A stretch of 56,311 nucleotides of DNA from Akkermansiaceae bacterium UBA5020 (GCA_002396885.1 DGXY01000130.1:1-56311); one strand, 5' to 3'. Shown: positions 30,700-40,975, counted from the first letter of the stretch. Notes: a model not told the origin generated them from the sequence alone. Numbers and translations: made by a program.

Positions 30700-33057
30700 A
30701 TGAGCCAAGGTAGTGACCTTCCCGAACCAAAGCCGGATTCCGGGCCAGTAGTGAAAGCTTCCTGTTGCCAGCATCATGATCATGAAGGGCACGAAACGGT
30801 CGTGCCATCGTCCGCCTCGAAGTACTTCTGTCCGATGTGCCCTGGCGTCGAATCCGAGGTACCCGGTGACTGCCCAAAATGCGGCATGTCCCTCGAGCGA
30901 AATCCGACGTGGAAAGGCCCCGCCCAAACGCTCTACACCTGCCCGATGCACCCTGAGGTGGTGCAGGACCATCCGGGGGATTGCCCGAAGTGCGGGATGG
31001 CACTCGAGCCGATGTCGCCCGCGGACGACTCCGACGACCACGAGGCGAAAGAAATGCGAAGTCTCTCACGCCGGTTCTGGATCGGCCTCGCGCTGACGAT
31101 TCCCGTCCTCGTGATCGCGATCGGAGGGATGGTCCCTTCGTGGCACTTCCTTGATTTCGTTCCGCGACCCATCTCGAAATGGATCGAGTTCGCCTTTGCC
31201 ACCCCGGTCGTGCTCTGGGCAGGGTGGAGCTTTTTCGTCAAGGCCTGGCGCTCGCTCCTGAATCGGAGCCCCAACATGTTCACTCTCATCGGCGTGGGAG
31301 TTGGGGCGGCCTATCTCTTCAGCGCGGTGGCGGTGATCGCACCGGGACTGTTCCCGGATTCCTTCCGGAGCCATGGTGAGGTCGGACTCTATTTCGAGGC
31401 CGCCGCTGTCATTACCGTGCTTGTCCTCCTCGGACAACTCCTCGAAGCGAAGGCCCGCAGCCGGACCGGTCAAGCCATTCAGGCCCTCCTCAGTCTCGCC
31501 GCAAAGACAGCTCACCGTCTCAGGAACGATCAGGAGGAAGAGGTGCCGATCGATCAGCTCCAGATCGGTGATATTCTCCGGGTTCGGCCGGGTGAAAAGA
31601 TTCCCATCGACGGCGTCATCACCTCGGGGAGGAGCAATATTGACGAATCGATGATCACCGGTGAACCGATCCCGGTCGCAAAGGCCGAGGGGGACACCGT
31701 CATCGGCGCAACCGTCAACCAGACAGGCGCATTTCTCATGCGTGCAGAGAAAGTGGGTGGCGATACCCTCCTGTCCCGGATCGTCCACATGGTGAGCGAG
31801 GCGCAGAGAAGTCGGGCACCGATCCAGAAACTGGCCGATACGGTGGCGGGATATTTTGTTCCGGCCGTTATCCTCATCGCCCTCGTCACCTTCGTGGTCT
31901 GGGCCGTCTGGGGACCGGACCCCGCGTTGGCCTTCGCCCTCGTCAATGCAGTCGCCGTCCTCATCATCGCCTGCCCCTGTGCCCTCGGTCTCGCGACCCC
32001 GATGTCCATCATGGTCGGTGTGGGACGGGCGGCGCAGGCGGGCATCCTCATCAAAAACGCCGAAGCCATCGAGACGGCCGGGCGGGTCGACACCCTTATC
32101 ACCGATAAGACGGGAACTCTCACCGCCGGCAAGCCGCATCTCACCAGCCGGTTCGTAGCGGACGGAGAGGACGCCAGCCGCATGCTCGCTCTCGCCGCCG
32201 CGTTGGAGGTCGGTTCCGAACATCCGCTGGCACGCGCCATCGTTGATGAGGCCAGGGATGAAGGACTCGTGCTTCCCGAAGTCGTCGACTTCGAGTCCAC
32301 CACCGGGGGCGGAGTTTCCGGCCGGATTGAGGGAACGCTTGCGCTTGTGGGCAAAGCGAACTTCCTGCGTGACCGCGGGGTCACCATACCGGACGAGCTC
32401 ACATCGGAGGCGGTGCGCCTCGAGGGGTTGGCTCAAACGGTGGTCTGGGTCGCCGATGGAGACCGTGCCTTGGGACTTCTGGGCATCTCCGATCCGATCA
32501 AAGAATCAACCGCCGCCGCCATCGCATCCCTTCACCATCGGGGTATCCGCGTGATCATGGCGACAGGTGACAACCAGCGAACCGCCGAAGCGGTCGGGCG
32601 AACTCTCGGGATTGACGAGGTCCGGGCAGGACTCAGCCCGGAGGACAAGATCCTCCTCGTCCGGGAGCTGAAGAGCCAGGGACGGATCGTCGCCATGGCG
32701 GGGGATGGGATCAACGACGCTCCGGCACTGGCGGAGGCACACGTCGGCATCGCCATGGGAACGGGCACGGACGTGGCCATTGAGAGTGCCGGTATCACCC
32801 TCGTGAAGGGTGATCTCGCCGGGATCGGCCGCGCAGTGGAGATCAGTCGGGCGGTGATGCGCAACATCCGCCAGAATCTCTTCTTCGCCTTCGTCTACAA
32901 CGCACTCGGCATTCCCGTCGCGGCGGGCATTCTCTACCCGTTCACTGGAACGCTTCTAAGCCCGATGATCGCGGGGGCAGCGATGTCGCTCTCCTCGGTC
33001 TCGGTCATCGCCAATGCGCTGCGCTTGCGGCACATCCGGCTTGAGAACCGTGGTTGA
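30700..33057 (+). CDS. copA: Cu(I)-exporting P1B-type ATPase
   Basis: This 785-residue pump has two N-terminal heavy-metal-binding YHS-like motifs, YFCPMCPGVESEVPGDCPKC at 42-61 and YTCPMHPEVVQDHPGDCPKC at 79-98, preceded by a His/Cys patch (SCCQHHDHEGH). The core has the TGE phosphatase loop (MITGEPIPV), the transmembrane CPC motif (IACPCALGLATP), the phosphorylation site DKTGTLTAG, the HP motif (SEHPLARA) and GDGINDAPAL. TM7 FVYNALG and TM8 MSLSSVSV carry the YN and MxxSS signature of Cu(I) pumps. It moves Cu(I) from cytoplasm to periplasm, where the Cus pump can take over. Confidence 0.93.
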   Translation: MSQGSDLPEPKPDSGPVVKASCCQHHDHEGHETVVPSSASKYFCPMCPGVESEVPGDCPKCGMSLERNPTWKGPAQTLYTCPMHPEVVQDHPGDCPKCGMALEPMSPADDSDDHEAKEMRSLSRRFWIGLALTIPVLVIAIGGMVPSWHFLDFVPRPISKWIEFAFATPVVLWAGWSFFVKAWRSLLNRSPNMFTLIGVGVGAAYLFSAVAVIAPGLFPDSFRSHGEVGLYFEAAAVITVLVLLGQLLEAKARSRTGQAIQALLSLAAKTAHRLRNDQEEEVPIDQLQIGDILRVRPGEKIPIDGVITSGRSNIDESMITGEPIPVAKAEGDTVIGATVNQTGAFLMRAEKVGGDTLLSRIVHMVSEAQRSRAPIQKLADTVAGYFVPAVILIALVTFVVWAVWGPDPALAFALVNAVAVLIIACPCALGLATPMSIMVGVGRAAQAGILIKNAEAIETAGRVDTLITDKTGTLTAGKPHLTSRFVADGEDASRMLALAAALEVGSEHPLARAIVDEARDEGLVLPEVVDFESTTGGGVSGRIEGTLALVGKANFLRDRGVTIPDELTSEAVRLEGLAQTVVWVADGDRALGLLGISDPIKESTAAAIASLHHRGIRVIMATGDNQRTAEAVGRTLGIDEVRAGLSPEDKILLVRELKSQGRIVAMAGDGINDAPALAEAHVGIAMGTGTDVAIESAGITLVKGDLAGIGRAVEISRAVMRNIRQNLFFAFVYNALGIPVAAGILYPFTGTLLSPMIAGAAMSLSSVSVIANALRLRHIRLENRG

Positions 33058-33253
33058 TCCGGAACGGGTGACGGACCAAGTGCCACCTGTCGCAGATTCC
33101 TTCTGCTAACTTGGACCTTCCTGTCCTGCTTTCTTTTCGTCTTCCTGCGAGCGCGTTCCGATGTGACGGATGGGGCGACGAAGCGTGTCCTCAGATTGGG
33201 GGTGTGGCTGAACAGAGTTGACATTTATACCAAACACTCGAAAGGTTCCACCT

Positions 33254-33703
33254 GTGCCTTTTTTTAGAAACCAAGTCTTGAAGTCATTTCTCGCTACCGC
33301 GCTCTTGGTGGCGTGGGCGGGTTCGTATCATCACGACACGTGGCTTGCTTTCGGTGGGGTGGATCATCACCATGAGCATGAGCATCATCCTGTAGGCGAT
33401 GCAGATCATGGCAATACACCTGTTCCGCACGGAGACGAGAATCACCACAAAGACTCGATTCCACTCGCTGACAACCAGTCGACCGTCGTGGTTGTTGGTG
33501 CCAAGAAAATATCAGTCTCCGCCCCGAACCTCGTAGGAGATTTCACGGCAGTCATTCCTTCACTCTCGGTCACCATCGGACGCCTGTTTTCTGATGGATC
33601 GAAAGATCTTCCAAGCGGTGTCGGCTGGCCGGGACTCGTCCCGTTGCGACACCTGATTTTGGCCGACCGCGTTCAAGCGAACGCCCCGCCCTCGATGGCA
33701 TAA
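33254..33703 (+). CDS. His-rich periplasmic protein
   Basis: About 149 residues starting at GTG 33254, chosen because AAAGG lies 8 bases upstream; a TTG at 33218 would extend it by 12 residues. A signal-like segment (LKSFLATALLVAWAGSYHH) precedes a His/Asp/Glu patch (DHHHEHEHHPVGDADHG and HGDENHHKDS). The rest is hydrophobic-mixed with no known motif. It precedes the Czc-type genes, and the histidine clusters favour Zn, Ni or Co binding, which fits that pump. Confidence 0.65.
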   Translation: MPFFRNQVLKSFLATALLVAWAGSYHHDTWLAFGGVDHHHEHEHHPVGDADHGNTPVPHGDENHHKDSIPLADNQSTVVVVGAKKISVSAPNLVGDFTAVIPSLSVTIGRLFSDGSKDLPSGVGWPGLVPLRHLILADRVQANAPPSMA

Positions 33704-33845
33704 GGAACCGCGTCACCTCGTTCGGTGACTCCGTTCTTCCCGCGTCGAAAGGTTTCGAGGTCATCGAATCCCCGCACGCTTCACGCCTGCACACCTCTGG
33801 TCTCGGCGTGCCTACACGACATCCATCCAACCGTTTTTTCTTATC

Positions 33846-35078
33846 ATGTACAAATTTATCATTCTATTCGCAATTCTCCTCGTCTTGCGCAGCGGGCAGG
33901 CCGCCGGGGGCACGCTGGAGCTCGCGACCGCCTTTCGAGAGGGGTTGCAAAACCATCCCGATATAGTTAACGCCGACTCGGACCTGCAGGTGCGTCTCGC
34001 CGAGGCGCTGCTCATCACCGAGGTTTCCAATCCGCGGCTGGAGACCGAGTTCCGCGCACTCACCGACGATCCGGTGATCGAGGTGAAGCTGATGCAGCCG
34101 ATCAAGCGGAGTTATTTCGGACTCCGCAAGCACTACGCCATGATCGAGCGGGCCTCCGCCCAGGCCGATGCCGGGGCTCAAGTCGCCGGGGTTCTCAACG
34201 ATGTCTTTACCCGCTATGTTGAGCTATGGACGGTGCAGGAGTTGCAACAGCTCCACTCGCGGAACCGGGGAGATTTCGTCTCGCTGCGCGACGACCTCGA
34301 CCGGGCCGTGAAGGCGGGCCAAGGTAATGCGGTCGAACTCTCCTTGCTCGACGCCGAGATCGCGAATGCCGCGGCGGAGCGCACCGCCCTGGAGACGACA
34401 CGGTTCTCCCGCAGCGCGGCGCTGGCGAGCCGGATTGGTCGCAAAGACGGCGAAGTCATCACCGTCGAACCTCCCTCGGGATTGCCCATCCCCGCCGAGA
34501 GCGGATCGCTGGTCGATTTCGCGGTTCGTCGTACTCCCTTGCGCCTTGCCCTGATCAAACGGGAAGAGGCGGCCCTCGCCCGGCTCGCGGTGGAACGGGC
34601 GGATCGGTTTGGTCCGATGGAGGCGGGGCTGCTCGCCGAGCACGACAGCCGTGACGGCGGTGTGTTGGTGGGCGTCGGTTTCACTTTCGATCTCCCCGTC
34701 TGGAACCGCAACGAAGCTGGCATTGCCAGGGCCCAGGCAGGCGTCGGGGTGGCGCGGAACGATCTCCGCCTGCAGGATCCCGATCGTGTCGCCGCGGTCA
34801 TCCGGCTCCGTCACCGCAGCGCCCTCTCCGCCGAGCAGGGCGCCGCGCGATTCTCGCGGGAAGTCGTGCCCTTGTTCGAGACGGCGCTCTCCCAGGCGCG
34901 CGACGCCATCGCCAAGGGACAGGGCAGCCCGAATCAGATCCAGCCCATCATCAACCGCCTCACCGAGGCAAGGATGCGAGCTTTCGAACTCTGGATAGGC
35001 TCTCTCGAAGCCCGCTCCGAACTCGAGGCCGCCCTCGGCGGTCGCCTCGAAGAAGCTCTCGGTGCCGCCGTCCGCTGA
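33846..35078 (+). CDS. CzcC-like TolC-family outer-membrane protein
   Basis: A 410-residue precursor with signal peptide (KFIILFAILLVLRSGQAAGG). TolC repeats appear at LATAFREGLQNHPDIVNADS and at FTRYVELWTVQELQQLHSRN, plus VGVGFTFDLPVWNRNEAGIA in the second half. It is the outer-membrane part of the Czc-type exporter whose adaptor and pump follow. It has little resemblance to the other two TolC proteins of the window, so the three systems are not recent duplications. Confidence 0.88.
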   Translation: MYKFIILFAILLVLRSGQAAGGTLELATAFREGLQNHPDIVNADSDLQVRLAEALLITEVSNPRLETEFRALTDDPVIEVKLMQPIKRSYFGLRKHYAMIERASAQADAGAQVAGVLNDVFTRYVELWTVQELQQLHSRNRGDFVSLRDDLDRAVKAGQGNAVELSLLDAEIANAAAERTALETTRFSRSAALASRIGRKDGEVITVEPPSGLPIPAESGSLVDFAVRRTPLRLALIKREEAALARLAVERADRFGPMEAGLLAEHDSRDGGVLVGVGFTFDLPVWNRNEAGIARAQAGVGVARNDLRLQDPDRVAAVIRLRHRSALSAEQGAARFSREVVPLFETALSQARDAIAKGQGSPNQIQPIINRLTEARMRAFELWIGSLEARSELEAALGGRLEEALGAAVR

Positions 35079-35128
35079 ACACGCTCGCGGAACCCCTTTA
35101 CTCCCTACCCATTTCTCTTTCCAAACCC

Positions 35129-36400
35129 ATGAAATTTCTCAAAATCTTTCTAAAAATCGTGGCTGTTGTCGCCATTATTGCCGGGGGCCTCTACGTGGGC
35201 CGTCGTATCCTCAGCGAACCGCCGCCCGTTGCCGCCGCCGGCGAACATGGCGAAGCTCCCGCCACCGATTACGAACGCGGTCCACGCGGCGGGCGGATGC
35301 TTCGAGATGGAGATTTCGCCGTCGAGGTGACCATCTACGAGCCTGACATTCCGCCACAATCCCGCGTTTATCCGTTCTTCAACGACAAACCCATCGACCC
35401 CGCTCAAGTCGACCTGAAGATGGAGCTTCATCGCTTCGGTGACCGGGTCGATTCCTTTACCTACGAGAAGGAAGGCGATTATCTGATGGGCAGCCGCATC
35501 GTCGAAGAGCCTCACTCCTTCGTGGTCAAAGTCTTCGCCGAACATGAAGGCAGGAAATCCGAATGGAGCTACGACTCCTTCGAGGGCCGCGTCGAGATTT
35601 CGGAAAAAGCGGCGGCGGGCGTGGGCCTGAAATTCGAGGCGGCTGGACCGCAAAAGATCCGTACCCTCGCCGAGATGAGCGGTCGCATCATTCCCGATGA
35701 AAACAGCATCGCGAGAGTATCGCCACGGTTCCCGGGCGTCGTGAAGGAAGCCAGTAAGAAAATCGGTGATCGCGTCGCAGCGGGAGAAGTCCTCGCCGTC
35801 GTCGAGAGCAATCAGAGCATGACGACCTATGAAGTCACCGCCCCGATTTCCGGCACTATCATAGCTCGTGACGTGGCCCCCGGTGCCGCCATTACCGCTG
35901 AAAGGACGATTTTCATCATCGCGGATCTGACGACGGTCTGGGTGGATCTCAAGGTCCGTCACGAGGATCTCCCCTCACTCGAGACAGGCCGTGAAATCAC
36001 GATCACCGACGAGGTGTCGGGCGAGTCGGCTGTGGCAACGCTCTCCTATCTCTCGCCCTTCGGCAGCCAGGAGACACAGACGCTCCGGGCGATCGCGTCG
36101 CTCCCGAATCCCGATGGCAAATGGCGCACCGGACTCTTTGTCCGCGCCGGGTTGGTGGTCGAGGAAAAGGAGGTTCCCGTGGCGGTGCGTTTCGACGCCC
36201 TCCAGACCTTCCGCGATTGGGATGTCGTCTTCATGAAATACGGCGATGTCTATGAGATCGCCATCCTCGAACTCGGACAGCGCGACGGCGACTGGATCGA
36301 AGTCGTCAGCGGTCTCGAAGCCGGGACCCTCTACATCACGGAGAACGCTTTCGTCGTGAAGGCGGATGTTATGAAGTCCGGTGCCAGCCACGACCACTGA
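35129..36400 (+). CDS. CzcB-like RND periplasmic adaptor
   Basis: This 423-residue adaptor has an N-terminal anchor (FLKIVAVVAIIAGGLYVG). An extra N-terminal domain at about 51-145 begins GPRGGRMLRDGDFAVEV and includes IPPQSRVYPFFNDKPID and VEEPHSFVVKVF. The barrel-sandwich domain follows (GRIIPDENSIARVSPRFPGV), then TYEVTAPISGTIIARDVAPG and a beta-barrel. The extra domain recurs inside the RcnA-like permease at 39596, so it is a shared metal-sensing or carrier module. It lies 22 bp before the pump gene and ends with a metal-binding HDH. Confidence 0.88.
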   Translation: MKFLKIFLKIVAVVAIIAGGLYVGRRILSEPPPVAAAGEHGEAPATDYERGPRGGRMLRDGDFAVEVTIYEPDIPPQSRVYPFFNDKPIDPAQVDLKMELHRFGDRVDSFTYEKEGDYLMGSRIVEEPHSFVVKVFAEHEGRKSEWSYDSFEGRVEISEKAAAGVGLKFEAAGPQKIRTLAEMSGRIIPDENSIARVSPRFPGVVKEASKKIGDRVAAGEVLAVVESNQSMTTYEVTAPISGTIIARDVAPGAAITAERTIFIIADLTTVWVDLKVRHEDLPSLETGREITITDEVSGESAVATLSYLSPFGSQETQTLRAIASLPNPDGKWRTGLFVRAGLVVEEKEVPVAVRFDALQTFRDWDVVFMKYGDVYEIAILELGQRDGDWIEVVSGLEAGTLYITENAFVVKADVMKSGASHDH

Positions 36401-36422
36401 GCCCCGCCACCCATTTACGACC

Positions 36423-39400
36423 ATGCTCGAAGCCATCCTGCAATTCTCGATCCGCCACCGGTGGTTCATCCTCATCGCCTCCGCCGCCGTCGCGGTACTG
36501 GGTGCCTACAATTATCGGAACCTCGCGATCGATGCCGTCCCGGACATCACCAATGTCCAGGTCCAAATCAACACCGAAGCGCCCGGCTACTCGCCTTTGG
36601 AGACCGAGCAGCGCATCACCTACCTTGTCGAGACCGCACTCGGCGGATTGCCCTCGCTCGATTACACGCGTTCCGTTTCCCGCTACGGCCTCTCGCAGGT
36701 CACGGTGGTGTTCAAGGACGGAACCGACAAGTTCTTCGCACGACAGCTCGTAGCGGAGCGCTTGCAGGAGGTGAAGGGCAAACTCCCTCCCGAGATCAGT
36801 CCCTCCATGGGGCCGATCGCAACCGGACTGGGTGAGATTTTCATGTTCACCGTCAAACCGGAACCCGGGGCGACCAACCCCGACGGCTCGCCGGTCACTC
36901 CCACCGACCTGCGCACGATTCAGGACTGGGTCATCAAACCCCAGCTCCGCAATGTCCCCGGTGTCGTCGAGGTCAACACCATCGGCGGTTATCAGAAGGA
37001 GTTTCACGTCACGCCCGATCCCGGTCTGATGCTCACCTACGATCTCGGGATTGAGGAGATCATGGCGGCGCTGGAGGAGAACAACGCCAACGTCGGTGCC
37101 GGCTTTATCGAGCACAACGGAGAGCAGTATCTGATACGCGCACCCGGCCAGTTGCAGGATCTCGACGCCATCCGCCGCATCGTCGTTACCACGCGCGGGA
37201 ACGTGCCCATCACCATCGCCCAGGTCGCCGAGGTGAAGCTCGGCGAGGAACTCCGCACCGGTGCCGCCACGGCCGACGGCGAGGAAGTCGTCCTCGCCAC
37301 GGTTCTCATGCTTGCCGGTGAGAACAGTCGCGTGGTCTCCAAACGGGTCGCCGAACGGCTCGAGGAGATCAACCGGACCCTTCCCGAGGGGATCGTCGCG
37401 CACACCGTCTATGACCGCACCACCCTGGTGGACGCCACGATCGAGACGGTGAAGAAAAACCTCTTCGAGGGCGCCATCCTCGTCATCGTCGTTCTTCTGG
37501 TTTTGTTGGGCAATGTCCGCGCCGCGATCATCACCGCGATGGTCATCCCGCTCTCCATGCTCTTCACGATCACGGGAATGGTGAGCACGAAGATCTCGGG
37601 AAACCTCATGAGCCTCGGCGCACTGGACTTCGGAATCATCGTCGATGGATCCGTCATCATCGTGGAGAACTGCATCCGTCGCCTCGCCGAAGCCCAGCAC
37701 CGGCTCGGGCGACTTCTCACCCTGGAGGAACGGATGAAGACCGTCTTTGAAGGTACCAAGGAAGTCCGAAAGGCCACTATGTTCGGGGAACTCATCATCA
37801 TGGTCGTCTACCTCCCCATCCTGACTCTCACGGGAGTGGAGGGAAAGATGTTCCATCCCATGGCCTACACGGTCCTTCTCGCCCTCGGTGGTGCGATGAT
37901 CCTCTCCGTCACCTTCGTGCCCGCCGCCATCGCCATTTTCATGCGTGGTAAAATCGCGGAAAAGGAAAACTTCCTCGTCCGGGGTGCGAAGGCGCTTTAC
38001 CTGCCGATTCTGAGGCTCTCCGTCGCGAACCGCCACATCGTCGCCATCGCCGCCGCCGTAGTGGTCGCCCTCAGCCTCCTTCTCGCCAGCCGCATGGGCA
38101 GCGAATTCATTCCCAATCTCGACGAGGGCGACCTCGCCGTCCACAGCCTGCGGGTGCCGGGCACCGGCCTCGCCGCAGCGATCCATCTGCAGAACACGGT
38201 CGAGAGCGAGTTCAAAAAGTTCCCGGAAGTCGCCGAGACGTTCTCGAAAATCGGCACCGCCGAAGTCGCCACCGACCCCATGCCGCCCAGTGTCGCCGAC
38301 GGCTTCGTGATGCTGAAACCCCGCTCCGAATGGCCCGATCCCAACATGAGCAAGCAGGAACTCGTCCGGAAGATGTCGGAAGCGCTGGAACAGGTTCCGG
38401 GCACGAAATACGAGTTCCTCCAACCCATTCAGATGCGCTTCAACGAACTCATCGCCGGGGTCCGCAGTGATGTGGCCGTGAAAGTCTTCGGGGACGACCT
38501 CGACGAGCTTCTCGAAGCAGGGAAAGCCATTGGCGAAATTCTCGAAACGATCCCCGGAGCGCAGGACATCGGCGTCGAGCAAATCACCGGTCTGCCTCTC
38601 CTCAGCATCAACATGAAACACGAAGTCCTCGCCCGCTACGGACTCACCGTTTCCGAGGTTCAGGAAGTCGTCGAAATCGCTATCGGGGGAAAACAGGCGG
38701 GCCAGATCTTCGAGGGAGACCGGCGCTTTCCTCTCATCCTCCGTCTCCCCGAGGAACTCCGCACCGACATGGACGCATGGCGCGACATCCCCGTTCGAAT
38801 CAGGGCGGATTCGCAGGCGCCTGTCCTCGTGACACCCGCCACCGACATGCCCCTGTTTGTTCCGCTGGGCGAACTCGCCGACTTCGAACTCGGCCCCGGC
38901 CCCAATCAGATCAGCCGTGAAAACGGAAAACGCCGTGTCGTCGTCACCGCCAACGTCCGTGGTCGAGACCTCGGCTCTTTCGTCGCCGAGGCGCAGGAAA
39001 AGACCCGCGAAGTCGAACTCGCTCCGGGGAACTGGATCACCTGGGGCGGTACCTTCGAACAACTCATTTCCGCCTCGGAGCGGCTGAAAATCGTCGTTCC
39101 CGTCGCCCTCATCCTGATCTTCTCCCTGCTCTTCATGACCTTCGGCAACACCCGCGATTCGCTGCTCGTTTTCACCGGCGTGCCTCTCGCATTGACCGGC
39201 GGCATCGTCGCCCTGTGGCTCCGCGACATCCCCCTGTCGATCTCCGCGGGAGTTGGCTTTATTGCCCTGTCAGGCGTCGCGGTCCTCAACGGCCTCGTCA
39301 TGATCTCCTTCATCAACGACCTGAGGAAAGGGGGCATGGCTCTTGATGAGGCCGTCGTCGAGGGTGCCGTCATGCGCCTTCGTCCCGTCCTCATGACCGC

Positions 39401-39599
39401 ACTGGTCGCCTCTCTCGGCTTCGTCCCGATGGCACTCGCCACCGGTACAGGCGCGGAAGTCCAGCGCCCACTCGCCACCGTTGTGATCGGAGGAATCATT
39501 TCGTCGACCCTCCTAACTCTCGTCGTCCTTCCAGGTCTCTACCGCATCTTCCGCAGCAGGGAAGCTACAGAAGTCGAACTTGAAACCGTATCCTCATGA
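36423..39599 (+). CDS. czcA: CzcA-type divalent-cation RND pump
   Basis: This 1058-residue heavy-metal RND transporter starts at ATG 36423 (MLEAILQFSIRHRWFILIAS). TM4 reads GALDFGIIVDGSVIIVENCI, the DFGxxVDG form of Zn/Co/Cd/Ni exporters. The asymmetric RND halves and C-terminal GFIALSGVAVLNGLVMISFI are typical. It takes divalent cations from the periplasm and expels them through the CzcC-like channel. It overlaps the RcnA-like gene by 4 bp, coupling outward pumping with the permease. Confidence 0.92.
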   Translation: MLEAILQFSIRHRWFILIASAAVAVLGAYNYRNLAIDAVPDITNVQVQINTEAPGYSPLETEQRITYLVETALGGLPSLDYTRSVSRYGLSQVTVVFKDGTDKFFARQLVAERLQEVKGKLPPEISPSMGPIATGLGEIFMFTVKPEPGATNPDGSPVTPTDLRTIQDWVIKPQLRNVPGVVEVNTIGGYQKEFHVTPDPGLMLTYDLGIEEIMAALEENNANVGAGFIEHNGEQYLIRAPGQLQDLDAIRRIVVTTRGNVPITIAQVAEVKLGEELRTGAATADGEEVVLATVLMLAGENSRVVSKRVAERLEEINRTLPEGIVAHTVYDRTTLVDATIETVKKNLFEGAILVIVVLLVLLGNVRAAIITAMVIPLSMLFTITGMVSTKISGNLMSLGALDFGIIVDGSVIIVENCIRRLAEAQHRLGRLLTLEERMKTVFEGTKEVRKATMFGELIIMVVYLPILTLTGVEGKMFHPMAYTVLLALGGAMILSVTFVPAAIAIFMRGKIAEKENFLVRGAKALYLPILRLSVANRHIVAIAAAVVVALSLLLASRMGSEFIPNLDEGDLAVHSLRVPGTGLAAAIHLQNTVESEFKKFPEVAETFSKIGTAEVATDPMPPSVADGFVMLKPRSEWPDPNMSKQELVRKMSEALEQVPGTKYEFLQPIQMRFNELIAGVRSDVAVKVFGDDLDELLEAGKAIGEILETIPGAQDIGVEQITGLPLLSINMKHEVLARYGLTVSEVQEVVEIAIGGKQAGQIFEGDRRFPLILRLPEELRTDMDAWRDIPVRIRADSQAPVLVTPATDMPLFVPLGELADFELGPGPNQISRENGKRRVVVTANVRGRDLGSFVAEAQEKTREVELAPGNWITWGGTFEQLISASERLKIVVPVALILIFSLLFMTFGNTRDSLLVFTGVPLALTGGIVALWLRDIPLSISAGVGFIALSGVAVLNGLVMISFINDLRKGGMALDEAVVEGAVMRLRPVLMTALVASLGFVPMALATGTGAEVQRPLATVVIGGIISSTLLTLVVLPGLYRIFRSREATEVELETVSS

Positions 39600-40930
39600 A
39601 CTCCTTCACTGACTACCTCTCCAGCGGCCACGCGTGGCTCTACGTTCCCGTCGCCATTCTCCTCGGAGCCCTGCACGGACTGGAGCCGGGGCACTCCAAA
39701 ACGATGATGGCCGCCTTCATCATCGCCATCCGAGGCACCGTCTGGCAGGCCATTCTGTTGGGCCTCTCAGCGGCCATTTCCCACTCACTGCTCATCTGGG
39801 TGCTGGCGGCACTGGCCCTGCATTACGGAGGGCAATGGAATGCCGAGCACACCGAGCCATACTTCCACCTCGCCTCCGCCGTGCTGGTCTTCGGCCTCGC
39901 GGTGTGGATGTATCTCCGCACGCGCCGCGAAGTCGCGGAAGCTCATGCCCACGATCATCGCGATGGTCGCGATCACGGCCACACGCACGAACACGACGTG
40001 CCGCCGGTCAAAACGGATGCCCCCGATCCATGGCAGGCACATTCGCACACCAATGCCACCAGTCCGCGTCTCCTCGCTGGTGAATCCGTGACCCAGAGTG
40101 GACTCATCGTCCCCGCCGGGATGAGCACACCCTCCACCGCTCCGACCCGCAGCCTCAAACAAGGCCCGCACGGCGGGATGTTGCTTGATACCGGCCACGG
40201 CTGGCTGGAGGTCGGCATCTTTGAGACCGGGGTGCCGCCGCGCTTCCGCATCTATCCCTGTAAAGCCAACGGCGATCCCGTGCCACTGCCCAAAGGCACG
40301 CAACTCGGCATCGAGACCGCCCGCCTTGATGGCCGCGCTCATAAGTTCGCCTTTGCGCCACGGGACACGTTCTGGGAGGCCACCAGCGAACTGCCCGAAC
40401 CGCACGAATTTCTCGCCACGGTCAGCCTCGGCCACAGCGACCACGCCCACACCTATCGCCTGCGCTTCACCGAGGAGCATCACGGTCACAGCCATGCCCC
40501 CGTCGCCGTCGAGGAACCCGAAGACGACGGCATCGAATACCAGGATGCCCACGAGCGGGCACACGCGCAGGATATCGCCAAACGTTTCGCCGACCGCACC
40601 GTCACCACCTCCCAGATCGTGCTCTTCGGCATCACCGGGGGTCTAATGCCCTGTCCCGCCGCCTTCACGATCCTGGTCGTGTGCCTGCAAATCAAGAAAG
40701 TTGCCCTCGGCTTTTCCCTCGTCGCCGCCTTCAGTTTCGGCCTCGCCCTCACCATGGTCATTATCGGTGTTTTCGCCGCATGGGGAGTGCATCATGCGCA
40801 TCGCAAGATACGTGGCTTCAGCGAGTGGATGCGCCGTGCCCCCTACTTTTCCTGTGCTCTGCTCGTGATCCTCGCCGCCTTCATGGCATGGCAGGGCTGG
40901 CAGGGGCTTTCTCAGCCGCATTCGCATTGA
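39596..40930 (+). CDS. rcnA: RcnA-like Ni/Co exporter with inserted CzcB domain
   Basis: This 444-residue protein opens like RcnA (VPVAILLGALHGLEPGHSKT, MMAAFIIAIRGTVWQA) with three membrane spans by residue 105. A His-rich segment (AHDHRDGRDHGHTHEHD, 118-134) follows, then at 189-292 a domain closely resembling the extra domain of the adjacent CzcB-like adaptor (QGPHGGMLLDTGHGWLEVGI, VPPRFRIYPCKANGDPVP, EPHEFLATVS). Remaining spans contain LFGITGGLMPCPAAFTILVV. RcnA moves Ni2+/Co2+ from the cytoplasm. The loop lies between TM3 and TM4, and such a large folded domain there is unusual. Confidence 0.85.
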   Translation: MNSFTDYLSSGHAWLYVPVAILLGALHGLEPGHSKTMMAAFIIAIRGTVWQAILLGLSAAISHSLLIWVLAALALHYGGQWNAEHTEPYFHLASAVLVFGLAVWMYLRTRREVAEAHAHDHRDGRDHGHTHEHDVPPVKTDAPDPWQAHSHTNATSPRLLAGESVTQSGLIVPAGMSTPSTAPTRSLKQGPHGGMLLDTGHGWLEVGIFETGVPPRFRIYPCKANGDPVPLPKGTQLGIETARLDGRAHKFAFAPRDTFWEATSELPEPHEFLATVSLGHSDHAHTYRLRFTEEHHGHSHAPVAVEEPEDDGIEYQDAHERAHAQDIAKRFADRTVTTSQIVLFGITGGLMPCPAAFTILVVCLQIKKVALGFSLVAAFSFGLALTMVIIGVFAAWGVHHAHRKIRGFSEWMRRAPYFSCALLVILAAFMAWQGWQGLSQPHSH

Positions 40931-40975
40931 TACGCCAGCCTGCACAAAACCTTTCGAGATCCAAACCCTCTGCCC

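Noticed and set aside
33711..33728. Hairpin GTCACC-TCGTTC-GGTGAC after the His-rich gene as terminator
   Set aside because: Only a 6-bp stem without a T run; too weak to call.
36369..39062. A leftward 897-codon open frame antisense to the Czc-type pump gene
   Set aside because: Composition is Asp/Glu/Gly/Arg repeats without family motifs, as expected for the complement of a GC-rich gene. The forward frame encodes an unmistakable RND pump.
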